In this document: in pieces, positions 1 through 10,570 of the stretch
How positions within the stretch are numbered: the stretch's first letter is position 1
Layout of the letters: the number at the start of each line of letters is the position of its first letter
The notes under the pieces: generated by a model
Databases searched by the model: none
The model's input: only the letters and a program-made list of their open reading frames with translations
What the model was told of the DNA's origin: nothing
Position numbers and translations under genes: made by a program
Assembly (NCBI RefSeq): GCF_049634645.1
Contig: NC_134714.1
Coordinates: 72,572,001 to 72,636,000 of the forward strand
Length of the DNA: 64,000 bases
Source of the DNA: Pelodiscus sinensis
Lineage: Eukaryota; Chordata; Testudines; Trionychidae
Direction of reading: 5' to 3'

Positions 1-67
1 GTCATGCTGTGCCCTTACTCCAAGACGGCTGATGGCTTTGAGATGCATCTGGGAGTCAATCACCTTG
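1..67 (+). CDS. RDH12: RDH12 exon fragment (first exon in window)
   Basis: The sequence opens inside an exon reading VMLCPYSKTADGFEMHLGVN, the SDR segment after the NNAG motif. It ends at a GTAAGG donor after one base of a Gly codon. The upstream part is outside the window. Confidence 0.88.
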
Positions 68-3000
68 GTAAGGGTCTGATGGTTGGATGTGGCAGGCAGA
101 GCCAGCTGCAATCTTGGTGGCAAAAATCCCAGGCTGAGATTTTGCATCCAGAACTCCTCCTGTCTAGCCCCCAAGAATGTAATTGAAGACTAGAGTCTTT
201 TAAGCCTTAGTAGAAACCTAAGCTGTTTTGGGAAGATCCTAAATTTCTTGAGGAGCAATGCAGGAGAAGCTTGCCCTCTCAGCCCAGAGAGTGCCTATTT
301 TGAGGGTATACAGCAAATGGGAGTTCCGTCTCCTGCAACCTTTTGGCAGTTCCAGCTCTTTGAGCACCCAGAAGTAAAGGCCACTTATTAAATTTTGGGC
401 CCTGACATGTCTCTGCCTCATGTCTCGCATCTGTGAAATGGGCGAATAGTGAGGAGCCTCAGTACCCGGTCTGAAGTGCTTTGGGAGTCTAGGATGGAAG
501 GCACATCTGAAAGGCAAAGTAAAACAAATCCCCATCTCCCTAGGTCACTTCCTCTTGACCTTCCTGCTTCTGGAGCGCCTGAAGCAGTCAGCTCCAGCCC
601 GCATAGTAAACGTGTCCTCGCTGGCTCATCATGGAGGCAGGATCCGCTTCCATGACCTCCAGGGTGAGAAGTGCTACAACAAGGGTCTTGCGTACTGTCA
701 CAGTAAATTGGCTAATGTACTCTTCACCCGGGAGCTGGCTAGACGCCTGAAAGGTGAGTCTGAGAGGGAAGTAGACTGAATATCAGCTGTGGTATAATCA
801 GATCCCTTGAGCTCCAGAGGATGGCATTCAAGATGGTGCTGGAAAGTGGCTGCACTTATGTGCACAAATTAAGATGTTCAAGGTGGAATAAGGAAACTAC
901 TTTATGGAAGTCCCTGGCAAGTGTTCAGGGTGGGTGGGAGCAGACTAGGTCAATCCCCAGTGAGCAAGGGTTGGCCATGTCCCTACTCCTGGGGCTAGAG
1001 GGAAGGAGTGAGCTGACCTTACTCAGAGGAATGGGTTTCATTGTTTTCAGTGCTTGTTAGAAAGCAAATCTGCAACCACCACCGAATGAGCAGCTTTTGT
1101 ACTAACAAAGCAGCAATTATGAGTCATGGACTGCTACTGAAAAAGGCTTTTGAATACTGCTGTGCTCAGCATAGAAAGCAAAGTCCAGAGTGGAAAGCTG
1201 AGACTTGCCCTGTTGAGACTCAAAGTCTGAAAAATAGAGATTAGGTCTCTTGTCTAGAGTTCCAGTACTAGAGTAAGCCAGGAGGAGCTTGTCCTTTACA
1301 AAGCACTGAGCAAGCCTCTTAGCTACCACCAGCAGGGGCTGCTTTCTCCTTGTCCCCTTCCTCCCCCTGCCTGCCCATAGGCTCTTATCAGCCAGCTGGC
1401 CACTGAGCTGAAGGCTCCTTCCTGCCACACTAGGGATGGAGAGAAGCCCTCTGCAGCTCCACACTGTCTTCAGGGAAAACTTGTGCCCCAACAGAAGATT
1501 GGGGGACAGAGAAGCCATAGGGGGGTACAAGGGGATCCTGAACCTCAGCAGAAGCCATGCTGAGGTGGGAGGCAGAGGGAAGCCAAGCCCCAGCAGAAGT
1601 CACACATGGGAAGACATGGGTGGGTGAGGGACACTCTGAGCCCCAGGAGAAGCCACTGGGTGGGGGAAACCCTGAGCCCCAGCAGAAGCAGGTTGAGATG
1701 GAGGGGGCAGTGTAGCCTCAGGTAGTTTACATAGGGCCCCATAAATTGTAAGGACAGCCTTGTCTGCACCTCAATCTTTGTTACACTAACATTTTAGATA
1801 CCTTGATAAAACAGGTTAACTCTTTCCTTCTAAGAAAGCTCTAGTGCATGTAGACAGGGTCTAATTTGATGCATGTCCCTTGTTGTACCACTTTCCGTAG
1901 GCACTGGTGTCACTGCAAACTCTCTGCATCCTGGATCTGTTCATTCTGAATTGATCCGGCACTCGATTCTAATGACTCTGTTATGGAAGACATTTTCCTT
2001 CTTCTTGAAGACTCCACGAGAAGGAGCCCAAACCAGTATATACTGTGCAGTGGCTGAGGAGCTGGAGTCCGTGACTGGGCAGTATTTCAGGTGGGCAGAA
2101 GTCCTTGTTCTGTTGGGTTGGGGTAGAAGGATGTAACCCAGATGTCTTTGGGTATGGGGATAAGCAGGAGAAGAGCTGTCAGTAGAATGAACAGAGAAAT
2201 GTGACATAATCCACCCTCTACTTAAAGGGAGTAATTCATGCACTGGCTGATATATCACTGCCCAGTTCGCTAATCTTTTTCTGAAAGGGAACTGTATTGA
2301 GGTTTACACTAGGGATGTTAAAATGTGTTTAAGTAAATGTGTAACGGCTGAAAATTTCAGCAGTGAAATGGTTACATGCAGGGGGGCAGGCAGTTTCCCG
2401 GGAGCTGGTGCATGTAGGAAGCTGGCTTTTAAGCTGGCTCCCTGTGTTTACCAGGAGCCTGTGTGTAACTGTGAAGGTTAACCGTTGAGCCTGCATACAT
2501 GGTTACACTTTCATATCCCTAGTTTACATAGACTTGAAGGGAGAAGTGTTAAAAATGTGAATTGGAAAGGTGGTGTTCATGGAAGGGGACACCAAGTCAT
2601 AATTCACAGAAATCCTTTACTTGTGCAGTGATTTAGATTATACCTAGTCCTGTAGCTTTTGAGTGGGCTCATGCCTAAAGAGCAAGATGGGCATCACCAG
2701 GGCTAGACAAACCGCTGTTTCTACTTGCCCGTGATGAGTAGATTTCAGCTGGTCGCTCCGTGAGCCATTCATGCACACAGCACCAGTCGGGCACATGTAC
2801 AGTGCGGGGCTGGCGAGTAGCTCTTGCCGCACTTTGTCGAGCCCTGGGCATCAGACTGTGGATTCCTTTCTTTCTTTGCCAGACTTGGTCTGAACTTGGG
2901 AAGTCACCCAACTTCTCTGGCTCTAATCAACTCTGCTGAATTCAGCTGAGTGACATCAGGGATAAATTTGAATCTCTTTGCAGTTTTCCCCATCTGCAAA

Positions 3001-6000
3001 AGGATGATAGCACCTGAATTTAAGGGCTTGGGAGGTCCTCAGATTGAAGGTATGAGACACATTATCTTAATAAGGCAGTAGCAAATATGCTAGGTGCTGC
3101 ACAAGCAGAACTCAAGATTTTCAAAACTGTCTCAAGTTAGACACCTTCATCACTGGCCTGATTCTCCAAAGGGTGGCACATTCAAGAGCTGCAGACATTG
3201 CAAGAAGCTTCAGCAGAGGAGATTCCTGTACATTATGGCATACAATGCAGTTCTTTCTGCCCAACTGGTTCTGTAGCTCTTCTTCATTCAGTTCAGCTCC
3301 CATTTTGCTAGGTCAACTTGAAATCCGTATCTTGTGACCTGCCTAACCCTCCTCTTGCTTCTTTCAAGAACACAACCAAGTGATCATCACATGTTACTCT
3401 TGATCAGCTATATTCAGTACTGCCTTCATCCCTGTGACCACCTCACATTTGGGAATTTGATATGGAAATTACCCTTTGATTTTAGTGTGAAGGCTGTTTA
3501 CATGAGAACTCCCTCCTTCAGATCTGAGACTAGAAACACAATCTTCTTGTGATTGAACTGCAGGATTATTCCAGGATATGCCTGTGTGTGTGTGTGTGTG
3601 TGTGTGATCTTTAAGTACAGAGTTTATGCCATCTTAATCTGCCTCAGCAATAGAAATAGGTCCCCTAATCCTCTCTCTAGAATGTGTGCATCTCCCAGTA
3701 GATAAAAGTAGCCTTTGTGAAGCTCAACTGTCCTGTGTGCTGGAGCATGTGAACTTATAGTGAATTTCAGTTTTATAAAAAATGCAAGCATGAACTCAAT
3801 GGAAAAATAGTTAGCTAGCTGCTGAAGTATGCGCGTGCCCAGATCTACATTGGACAGTCTCTAGAATAGAGCGGTGTCCAAATCTTGTCACTTAATTGAA
3901 TGTAAATTGTGAAACACTAATGTCTTAAAAGGGCTTTCATCTAAAATAAACAGTGATGAAGAAAGCAGCTAAAGCAGAAACTGATGCCCTGTAGCAAAAC
4001 AGGGGGGCTGTGTCTACACTGGCATGAATTTCCAGAACTGCTTAAAACGGAATAGTATTCCGTTTTAAGTTTTTCCAGAAAAGGAGCATCTACATTGGCA
4101 GGCTGCTTTTCCGGAAAAGCCCTTTTTCCGGAAAAGCGTCCGTGGCCAATGTAGACACGCTTTTCCGGAAAAGAGCCCCGAGCGTCATTTTCGCGATCGG
4201 GGCTTTTTTCTGGAAAAGACTACTGGGCTGTCTACACTGGCCCTTTTCCAGAACAGTGTTCCAGAATAAGGACTTATGCCCGAGCGGGAGCAGAATAGTT
4301 TTTCCGTTATAGCGGCTGATTTTGTACAGTAGAGCATCGTTGCTTTTCCGGAAATTCAAGGGCCAGTGTAGACAGCTCGCAGCTTATTCCCTGGAATAAG
4401 TGGCCCAGTATAAACACAGCTGTGAAGAAAAGATACAGCTGGAGCCCACCACAGCTTCTCTTAAGCACATTTTGTGCATCTCCTGTTCATTTAGATTAGT
4501 GGGTACATCTGTGCTATAAAGGAGCGGTGCAAGTCACATGCTGGGGTCTGTATCACTGCCTGCAGTTCTGATCTTCTGGCCCCAATCCATACTAGGCTGC
4601 TTTTGCTGTTATTACTAATATGGCAAGCACGAAACAGTCCACAGCTATCCATGTCTTATCTTGTCTTTGAGTCTGATTAAGTAAATGTCACATACATTTA
4701 AGGCAATAGTAAACTGCATTTTTCCTTTAATCAAGCAGACATTAAGGGGAGATTAGCCCATCAGCATTCCTGAATGCCAATTTATTTATCTCATTCCTAC
4801 AATCATAATGAGCAGGTTCTAGCATGCTTGGAAACCCTGAACAGGTCCTCAGTCTTCTGTTCTTTATTCTCCCACACCCACTAGTACATCTGCAAGCACA
4901 CAATGTCTGCACCCAAGAATCTTGTTACAACAAAATGGAATGTGGTAGGATGGAAGAGCAGAAGGACAGCAGCTATTCACCAAAGGCCATATGTGTGCCA
5001 TGGGAGAGAAGACATAGGTAGGGTTTTTAAAATAAAGGAATGTCTTTGATTCTGGACATTAGTGGAAAAGCTGGTCTTTCAGTGGAACTCATAGTGTATA
5101 AAATATGGAATTACCTTTTTAGTGAAATCAGTTTATAGGTATCATCTCTATGAATAGAATGTTTGTGCAGTGAGTGAAGTCCTGCTATGAAGTAGGTATC
5201 TAGGCTGCTACATTACAGCCCTCCTCCATGTTACGTTAGGTTGGAAAACCATATTCAAGCCACTGGCTCCTCAGGAGAATGTGTTGAATTTTGTTTAATC
5301 ATTTGTTTGCGGGTGACATCTTCTCAGCAAGCTCTGCTAATGTTGCAGTGTATTCCCCCGCTGTTCTTCTCTACAGCCGTGTTGGAGGGGAAGAGGGGAG
5401 TGATGCTGCTCATTCTTATGTTCACCTACTTGAGGCAGCCACATTGATTATTTATATGGCCTATGCAGGTATAAGGTGCTTTACAAACATACAAAATGAA
5501 AGGTCAAGTTTCTCAGCTGCTTTCCAGATTGTGAGACTTTTTTATAGTCATGTCCTATAAAATGGCTTCAGTGAATTATGGTACTTGGACTGTAAATGTA
5601 ACCTTTTATATAAACTAGACACAAGCAAGCCCATCTTGGAACTATGAGGATTAGTGTGCCTCACATTATCAGCTCTCCTTTCCACCTCTAACACTGCCTA
5701 CACCAAGGCTTGCTTCTTGGGCCAGCTGCCGCCTCTCCTACTTTCATCCTGTCTCTGCCCCCCACAGTGAGCAAGGCTGCTAGTTCCCCCTTCTTCTATC
5801 TTCTTTAAATCCAGCTTGAAGAAGATAAGCCGATGGAAAGCAGCAGCATCTGGCATGTCCCTACATTTTTAACTGAGCTAAAACTATGAGGAGTCCTGTG
5901 GTACCTTAGAGATTAACGTGTTTATTAGGGCATAAGTTTTGGTGGGTGAAATCCATTCAGATGAATGGAATGTGTGAATGAATGAATTCATCTGAATGAA

Positions 6001-6267
6001 GTAGATTTCACCCATGAAAGCTTATGCCCTAATAAATCAGTGGCTAAGGTGCCACAAGACTTCTCATAGTACCTATCTGAAAAAACAAACACAGCTACCC
6101 TTCTGAGACTTAACTGAGTTAATGCAGTCAGGGCATTTGATGAGTCTTTTCTTTCCTATTGCAGTGACTGCCGGCCTGCCTATGTTTCCCCTCAAGGCCG
6201 GAATGATGAGCTGGCAAAGAAGCTTTGGAATGTCAGTTGCGAGCTGCTGGGCATCCAATGGGACTGA
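1..6267 (+). CDS. RDH12: Retinol dehydrogenase RDH12, 3' part of the gene (four exons, 5' end outside window)
   Basis: Short-chain dehydrogenase/reductase that interconverts retinaldehyde and retinol with NADP(H) on the endoplasmic reticulum, important in photoreceptors in mammals. Four exons splice in one frame with GT-AG borders: 1-67, 544-753, 1901-2090 and 6165-6267, ending in TGA at 6265-6267. The joined part encodes about 189 residues, missing the N-terminal membrane segment and the TGxxxGxG cofactor motif, which lie left of the window. Visible are the NVSS strand with the catalytic Ser and the YxxxK active site (AYCHSKLAN), then HPG and the C-terminal LWNVSCELLGI. The ending GIQWD resembles RDH12 (GIRWE in human) more than RDH11. 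The middle is similar to both paralogues, so the RDH12 name rests on the C-terminus and on ZFYVE26 lying next door in tail-to-tail orientation, as in mammals. Confidence 0.9.
544..753 (+). CDS. RDH12: RDH12 catalytic exon
   Basis: This 210-bp exon follows a CCCTAG acceptor and ends at a GTGAGT donor. It begins HFLLTFLLLERLK, carries the NVSS catalytic serine strand, and has the active-site Tyr and Lys in AYCHSKLAN, followed by VLFTRELARRLKG. It is phase 1 on both sides, joining cleanly to its neighbours. Confidence 0.92.
1901..2090 (+). CDS. RDH12: RDH12 penultimate exon
   Basis: It follows a TTTCCGTAG acceptor and encodes GVTANSLHPGSVHSELIRHS, including the HPG turn typical of the family, then KTPREGAQTSIYCAVAEELE and GQYF. 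It ends with AG before a GTGGGC donor; the split Ser codon is completed by the last exon. Confidence 0.92.
2163..2272. repeat. 110-bp duplicated segment, copy 1 (RDH12 intron)
   Basis: This segment, starting AGCAGGAGAAGAGCTGTC, is nearly identical over its full length to 6980-7089 in the same orientation, with only a handful of substitutions. Copy 1 lies in the intron before the last exon. I do not recognise it as a named repeat. Confidence 0.8.
2310..2521. mobile_element. Short non-autonomous hAT element (TAGGGATGTT termini)
   Basis: The element starts TAGGGATGTTAAAATG and ends CATATCCCTA. It is flanked by near-identical 8-bp duplications, GTTTACAC and GTTTACAT, the size typical of hAT transposons. 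It has no coding capacity and lies in the RDH12 intron. A related element is at 29765-30113. Confidence 0.65.
3583..3606. repeat. (TG)n microsatellite
   Basis: Twelve uninterrupted TG units in the last RDH12 intron. Confidence 0.95.
4006..4421. mobile_element. Harbinger-like MITE, TTCCGGAA-core type
   Basis: Begins GGCTGTGTCTACACTGG and ends with the near-complement CCAGTATAAACACAGC. The interior is built of repeated palindromes around TTTTCCGGAAAA and of internal copies of the terminal motif. No 3-bp target duplication is obvious for this copy. It shares the core type with 51709-52126. It lies in the last RDH12 intron. Confidence 0.65.
5888..6065. repeat. Inverted repeat of a dispersed reptile repeat, about 80-bp arms
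   Basis: Arm 5888-5966 is the reverse complement, with mismatches, of 5986-6065. Shared features include the AGTCCTGTGG end, TTATTAGGGCATAAG and TTCATCTGAAT. The loop is about 20 bases. It ends 100 bases before the last RDH12 exon. A related degenerate copy is at 21665-21820. Confidence 0.7.
6165..6267 (+). CDS. RDH12: RDH12 last coding exon with stop
   Basis: A CTATTGCAG acceptor precedes T-GAC-TGC (Ser-Asp-Cys). The exon encodes the C-terminal tail with KKLWNVSCELLGIQWD and the TGA stop at 6265-6267. The tail is the best RDH12-versus-RDH11 discriminator seen here. Confidence 0.92.
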
Positions 6268-6950
6268 TGTGGAGTCCCCTGATCTAGCGCTAGATGGGCT
6301 TGGAGTTGGATGTCCTTAAGGAGCTCTTTGCTTGAGAAGAACACAAGCTAATGTGCAGACAGCCCACTGCCTGGCACTTGCAGCTGCTCTACCATTGTTT
6401 TTTATAGAAACACCCACCCCTGAACTTCTGTAAGTGTTGTCTTGTAAAAGAAAAGGTGAGACTGCTTCCCTGCTTGCCCCTCTTTCCTACCTGGAAGTTC
6501 AGGGCAAAGTGCAGTGAGTCAGGCCTTATCCTTTCCAATTCTATAATCCACTCTTTCCCCAGTTTCCCTAGAGAAGTGGCAACTTTAGGCCAGTTACGGT
6601 TTTTTTTTTATTGCACAGCTATTTAGATATTTTGCTTTATGTTTATAGAATGATCTATACCCAGCAGTAGTAACCAGGCTGGTTAATGAGTTTTCTTCAC
6701 TGACTGGTCCACTGAGTCACTTGTCCTGACTCCACTACTTGGAAGGGGACCCTAAAAACTGCAGCAGCCTCCAGATCAAAGGAACAAACTCCCAGCTTAT
6801 AAGGCCCTTTTTGCCCCTAGAGCGTTAACCAAATGGGCAGCCCTCCTGATGAGTTTCACATAGCAGAAGGAATCTTAGAGGAGGATTACTAAAAGATACT
6901 TGGCCCTTTACATTTCTTCAGTGCTGAAGTCTTAAATATGTCACAATAAA
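6268..6950 (+). other. RDH12: Candidate RDH12 3' UTR
   Basis: Sequence after the stop codon up to the first good AATAAA hexamer on the + strand at 6945-6950. No coding capacity is apparent. The extent is inferred from the hexamer only. Confidence 0.45.
6945..6950 (+). terminator. Candidate polyadenylation signal for RDH12
   Basis: A perfect AATAAA about 680 bases after the RDH12 stop. A 110-bp segment duplicated from an upstream RDH12 intron begins 30 bases later. Site use was not tested. Confidence 0.4.
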
Positions 6951-6979
6951 AGCCACCTGTAGAAAGTTTTGGAGTTCAG

Positions 6980-7089
6980 AGCAGGAGAAGAGCTGTCAGT
7001 AGAATGAACAGAGAAATGTGACATAATCCACCCTCTACTTAAGCAGAGTAATTCAAGCACTGGCTGATACATCACTGCCCAGTTTGCTA
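6980..7089. repeat. 110-bp duplicated segment, copy 2 (after RDH12)
   Basis: Direct repeat of 2163-2272, placed just after the putative polyA signal of RDH12. Both copies end near CACTGCCCAGTT(C/T)GCTA and their flanks do not match. Confidence 0.8.
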
Positions 7090-10000
7090 TCCTGACAGAA
7101 GATACTGGATTTGCAGCCATATGTACAGTATATGAAGGCAGGGCTCATCCATAATGAGACAGCAATGGCCACATTAGCAATAGAGCTGAAAAGTAAAAGT
7201 GGAAACTAGTTGTTATAGGGAAAGCTAGCCAAGGCTGGCATATGGCACAACACACTGATCACAGCTGTTGCAAAGGGCAAGTAAAGTTCCTCATTGCTGC
7301 AGCAGTGCTAACTCCAAACTCTTATCTCCCATTAGTAACTGAGCTGCTGCCTACAAGCTGCCATATTTTATAACACATGAATTTTTTACTGGAAGTATCA
7401 GATGGCTAAAATGTCAGGTCAGTCAAGGTATCACCACTTGCAGGATTGCCTTCCCCCTGCTAGAAAATCCAGACATTCATTCCTATACTCCAGGTGATCA
7501 CAAGTGAATGGCATTTGCTATGCAAAGCAGATGCCTAGTTCCTGATGAGTTTTTAGCATGACCAGCTCTCTCTGGTAAGGCCTGACTGCAAGTTACCACT
7601 GTGTTACCTCCAATAATTGTTACTAAATAAAATCATTCCTGTTTTATGTTATGCCACATCTTTCTTCTCATGTACTTGAGTCATTCTTGAGTGGGTGGCA
7701 GTGGCATGCACCAGTTTCATGGGCACAACAAAGGAGTGAAATTAAATGCAATATAGGCTGCATACCAGGAAACATTTCCTCATAGTGACATGTACTAGGT
7801 TGGGGAACAAATCTTCCAACTAATTTAGATATTTAAAGTTAGATTAGACAAGGAAGACTAGAGGGTACAGAACAATTCTACAGTGGTTCCCTGGCAGGGA
7901 AATAGTTTGACAATGGCTCCTTCCTAAGAATAGATAGAGCCCCAGACTAGTAACAAACAAAAGCTAAAGAGACCACCAGAACTATGCTAGAGGTAAAGAA
8001 CAAAGCAGCACATGAAAGAGGAAGTGGAACAAGTAACCTTTGCTGATAATACTTTATTTTCCTTTGTTCACTGTAAAACAGATAAATGCCTCTTAAACTA
8101 CTAGTGTTCAATCCATTTTTATGCTTGGGGTTTTTAGGCCCATCATTAATTGTACTACTTGTAACAAAAGCCTTTTAGGGGCAGGGCCAAAATTCCAGTT
8201 CTAGGTTTGCTGGTAAGAAAAGGTCCTTAGAAAGTTAAGCTAAGGATGATCAAAATTGCAACAAACACTCTATAAAGTGCATAAAGTACAGTGCAAAGAA
8301 GTCAAGCAGAAAGACAGGCACAAAAATGGCTGGGCTACATGGCAGACACCATTCTTTCCTTCTATACAGTTCAAACTCCTCTCACCAATGCATACAGAAT
8401 GGTAGAGACTGCATTGGTGCACACATTAGACCATTCCACTCCTATTTAATTGTAGAGTTAATATTGATCCAAACCATAAAAATGTATCACATCCAACAAG
8501 ATTAGCTTACCTCTGGAGCACATTGCTAAGCCAGTTCGGTCTGGCTGAGACAATAAGAACAGCTTTTATTAGCCTTCCTAATGGGATCGCTGAGCTCTGG
8601 AGCTGGAAGATTCTGGAAGATAAGTGTTGTCATCCCTAGTTCTTAGCTCTGAGCTATTTCTAACCCCAGATCCAATGAACTAAGCATCTCCAGCAAGGAG
8701 AGCCAGTGGAATAGTGGTCATGAAACACTTAAATGAGATCAACCAAGTGCTTTTCATCTAATTGGAGGTCTATGGTCTATCAGAAGGACTCTATTTGCCT
8801 GATTAGCTTGCTTTGTAAAACAGAATTTGTTATATTACATTTCTGGAAATGAAACATCTCTAGAATTAATTTGGCTGCAAGCGAGCCAACTGACTAATAT
8901 GCTGAGAGCTGTTGAAAGGAAAATTGAGGCGCCCATCTTTAAATATTAGCAGTCTACATCCATTGCACTATAAGCATGTTTGGGTTGCCAAAGTTAGCAA
9001 AAACTTTTTATAAGCACAGACTCATGTCTGCTTCTTCCATTCTCTGCTGCCTGTTTCTCCTTTCTACTTTTCCCTCTTCTCAGATTAACAGCTGCAGAGA
9101 AGCAATAGCCCAATCCAAATGCCCCCTAATAGAGTCAATTTCCCCCAGAAGTGCCTGCTGTTAAGTGAAGTAGACCAGGAGAGTGTAGCTTTTGTACTGT
9201 TTCCAGTCAGCAGCAGGCACCCGGGGAAAGAGATTCTGCATAGAAGCAACTAATACAGAGACATCATGTGAGCTAAAGAATGCCTGCTAGTCCCCAGTGT
9301 ATTCCAGACAGTCTGAGCTATTTGTTCACCCCAGAAAGAGACATGTTGGGCTCCCTCTGCCCCACCAAAGTATATAACTATTCAGCCCAAAATGTTTCAG
9401 TTTGTTGGAAGGGGCAAGATTGCTTTGATAAGGACACTCATTACATGATCTAGCAGTCTCTTACTTTGCTGGGTAATTAAATTACACCATGTAAACCCTT
9501 TTATAAAAGGAAGATGTTTCCTCTATAATGCAAGGGTTATCTAGCTCAGTTTGTTTACATATAAGAGTCCTTGTGACTATCCAATGACAGCTGTATCACA
9601 CCAATTTAATCTACTTAGTGGATTAAACTAGGAAAGCAAGAGGTAAAACAATTCTCTCAAACATCCTCATCCTATTTTAAAGGTTTTCCCTTTGTTTCCT
9701 TCTCATAGTGCATCCAGTTCCAATTATGTCCATCCACCAATGTCCCTATCAACAGGCAAACATTTGCCCATGATTTCAGCATAGGGACACCTGCCATATA
9801 CAACTCGCTGTTGCCTTTCAAACCAAAATTAAAAAGATTCACATGTACTGTTCAGTAGTGTAAAAAACCTTAGTGGTAATTAGTATAGATCTTTAAAAAG
9901 TCACCTCAAATTCACTCCCAAATCTATAACTGAAAATGAAACTCTACTCAACCATTGCAATGATAGATTCACTATAAAATGGCTCTAAGAGAAATCAAAG

Positions 10001-10336
10001 ATTTATGTTTCAGCCTACTCTGAGCTCAAATGGGATGGCATTTGGTCATCAACTGTACATAGCTGGGTTAAAACAAACCAATGGCAAAAGAGTTCAATAC
10101 GTTTTTGAAACAGGAGAAGATAATTTCTCCATAATCCTTAGTCTGGCTTGTTCAGATTTAAAACACACAAAAGACCCTGAGGTAGTGATTATTGGTCATC
10201 AGAACACTGAATTGGCACTTTGTATGTAGTAAATTCCTTCCCTTTAGCTATAGGCGCTCTAGCAGCTCCTGCCTGCTACTTCACTATCACAGAGATCACT
10301 AAGCTGTTCTTCTCTGTGCCATATGAAGTCTTCCCT
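7090..10336. other. Intergenic sequence and probable ZFYVE26 3' UTR
   Basis: No exon, RNA gene or full transposon was recognised here. The right part should include the 3' UTR of ZFYVE26, whose stop codon is at 10337-10339. TTTATT at 8051-8056 reads AATAAA on the - strand and is one candidate polyA signal; others are possible, so the gene end is not fixed. Confidence 0.5.
8051..8056 (-). terminator. Candidate polyadenylation signal for ZFYVE26
   Basis: AATAAA on the - strand, about 2.3 kb after the ZFYVE26 stop. It is one of several such hexamers in the interval, so the assignment is weak. Confidence 0.25.
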
Positions 10337-10570
10337 TTATGGATGCTGGTGCCTGGGAGTTATTTTCTGGTGGTCTGGGTGAGCCAGTTTTTTTTGTTTG
10401 GGCTGGTGCACTGAAAGCCACTGGACACAGATGGCCTGCACAACATCTTCTCCACTGCTCTCAGCCAGCTGCCGCACATGCTGCACCAGCTGCACAGCTC
10501 TCGTAGTCTCTTGTCTCACTGAGACCAGGTAAGCAGAACGTAGCTTGTTGCACATCAAGTAGGCTCGGAT
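10337..10570 (-). CDS. ZFYVE26: ZFYVE26 last exon with stop
   Basis: After an ACTTCAG acceptor it encodes IRAYLMCNKLRSAYLVSVRQ, AESSGEDVVQAICVQWLSVH and a basic, Gln/His/Pro-rich tail, ending in TAA at 10337-10339. The core is clearly conserved; the tail appears divergent. Confidence 0.94.
   Translation of the reverse strand: MRAYLMCNKLRSAYLVSVRQETTRAVQLVQHVRQLAESSGEDVVQAICVQWLSVHQPKQKKLAHPDHQKITPRHQHP

Noticed and set aside
1..2090. Naming the left gene RDH11
   Set aside because: Middle exons resemble RDH11 as much as RDH12, but the C-terminus and the tail-to-tail ZFYVE26 neighbour favour RDH12.
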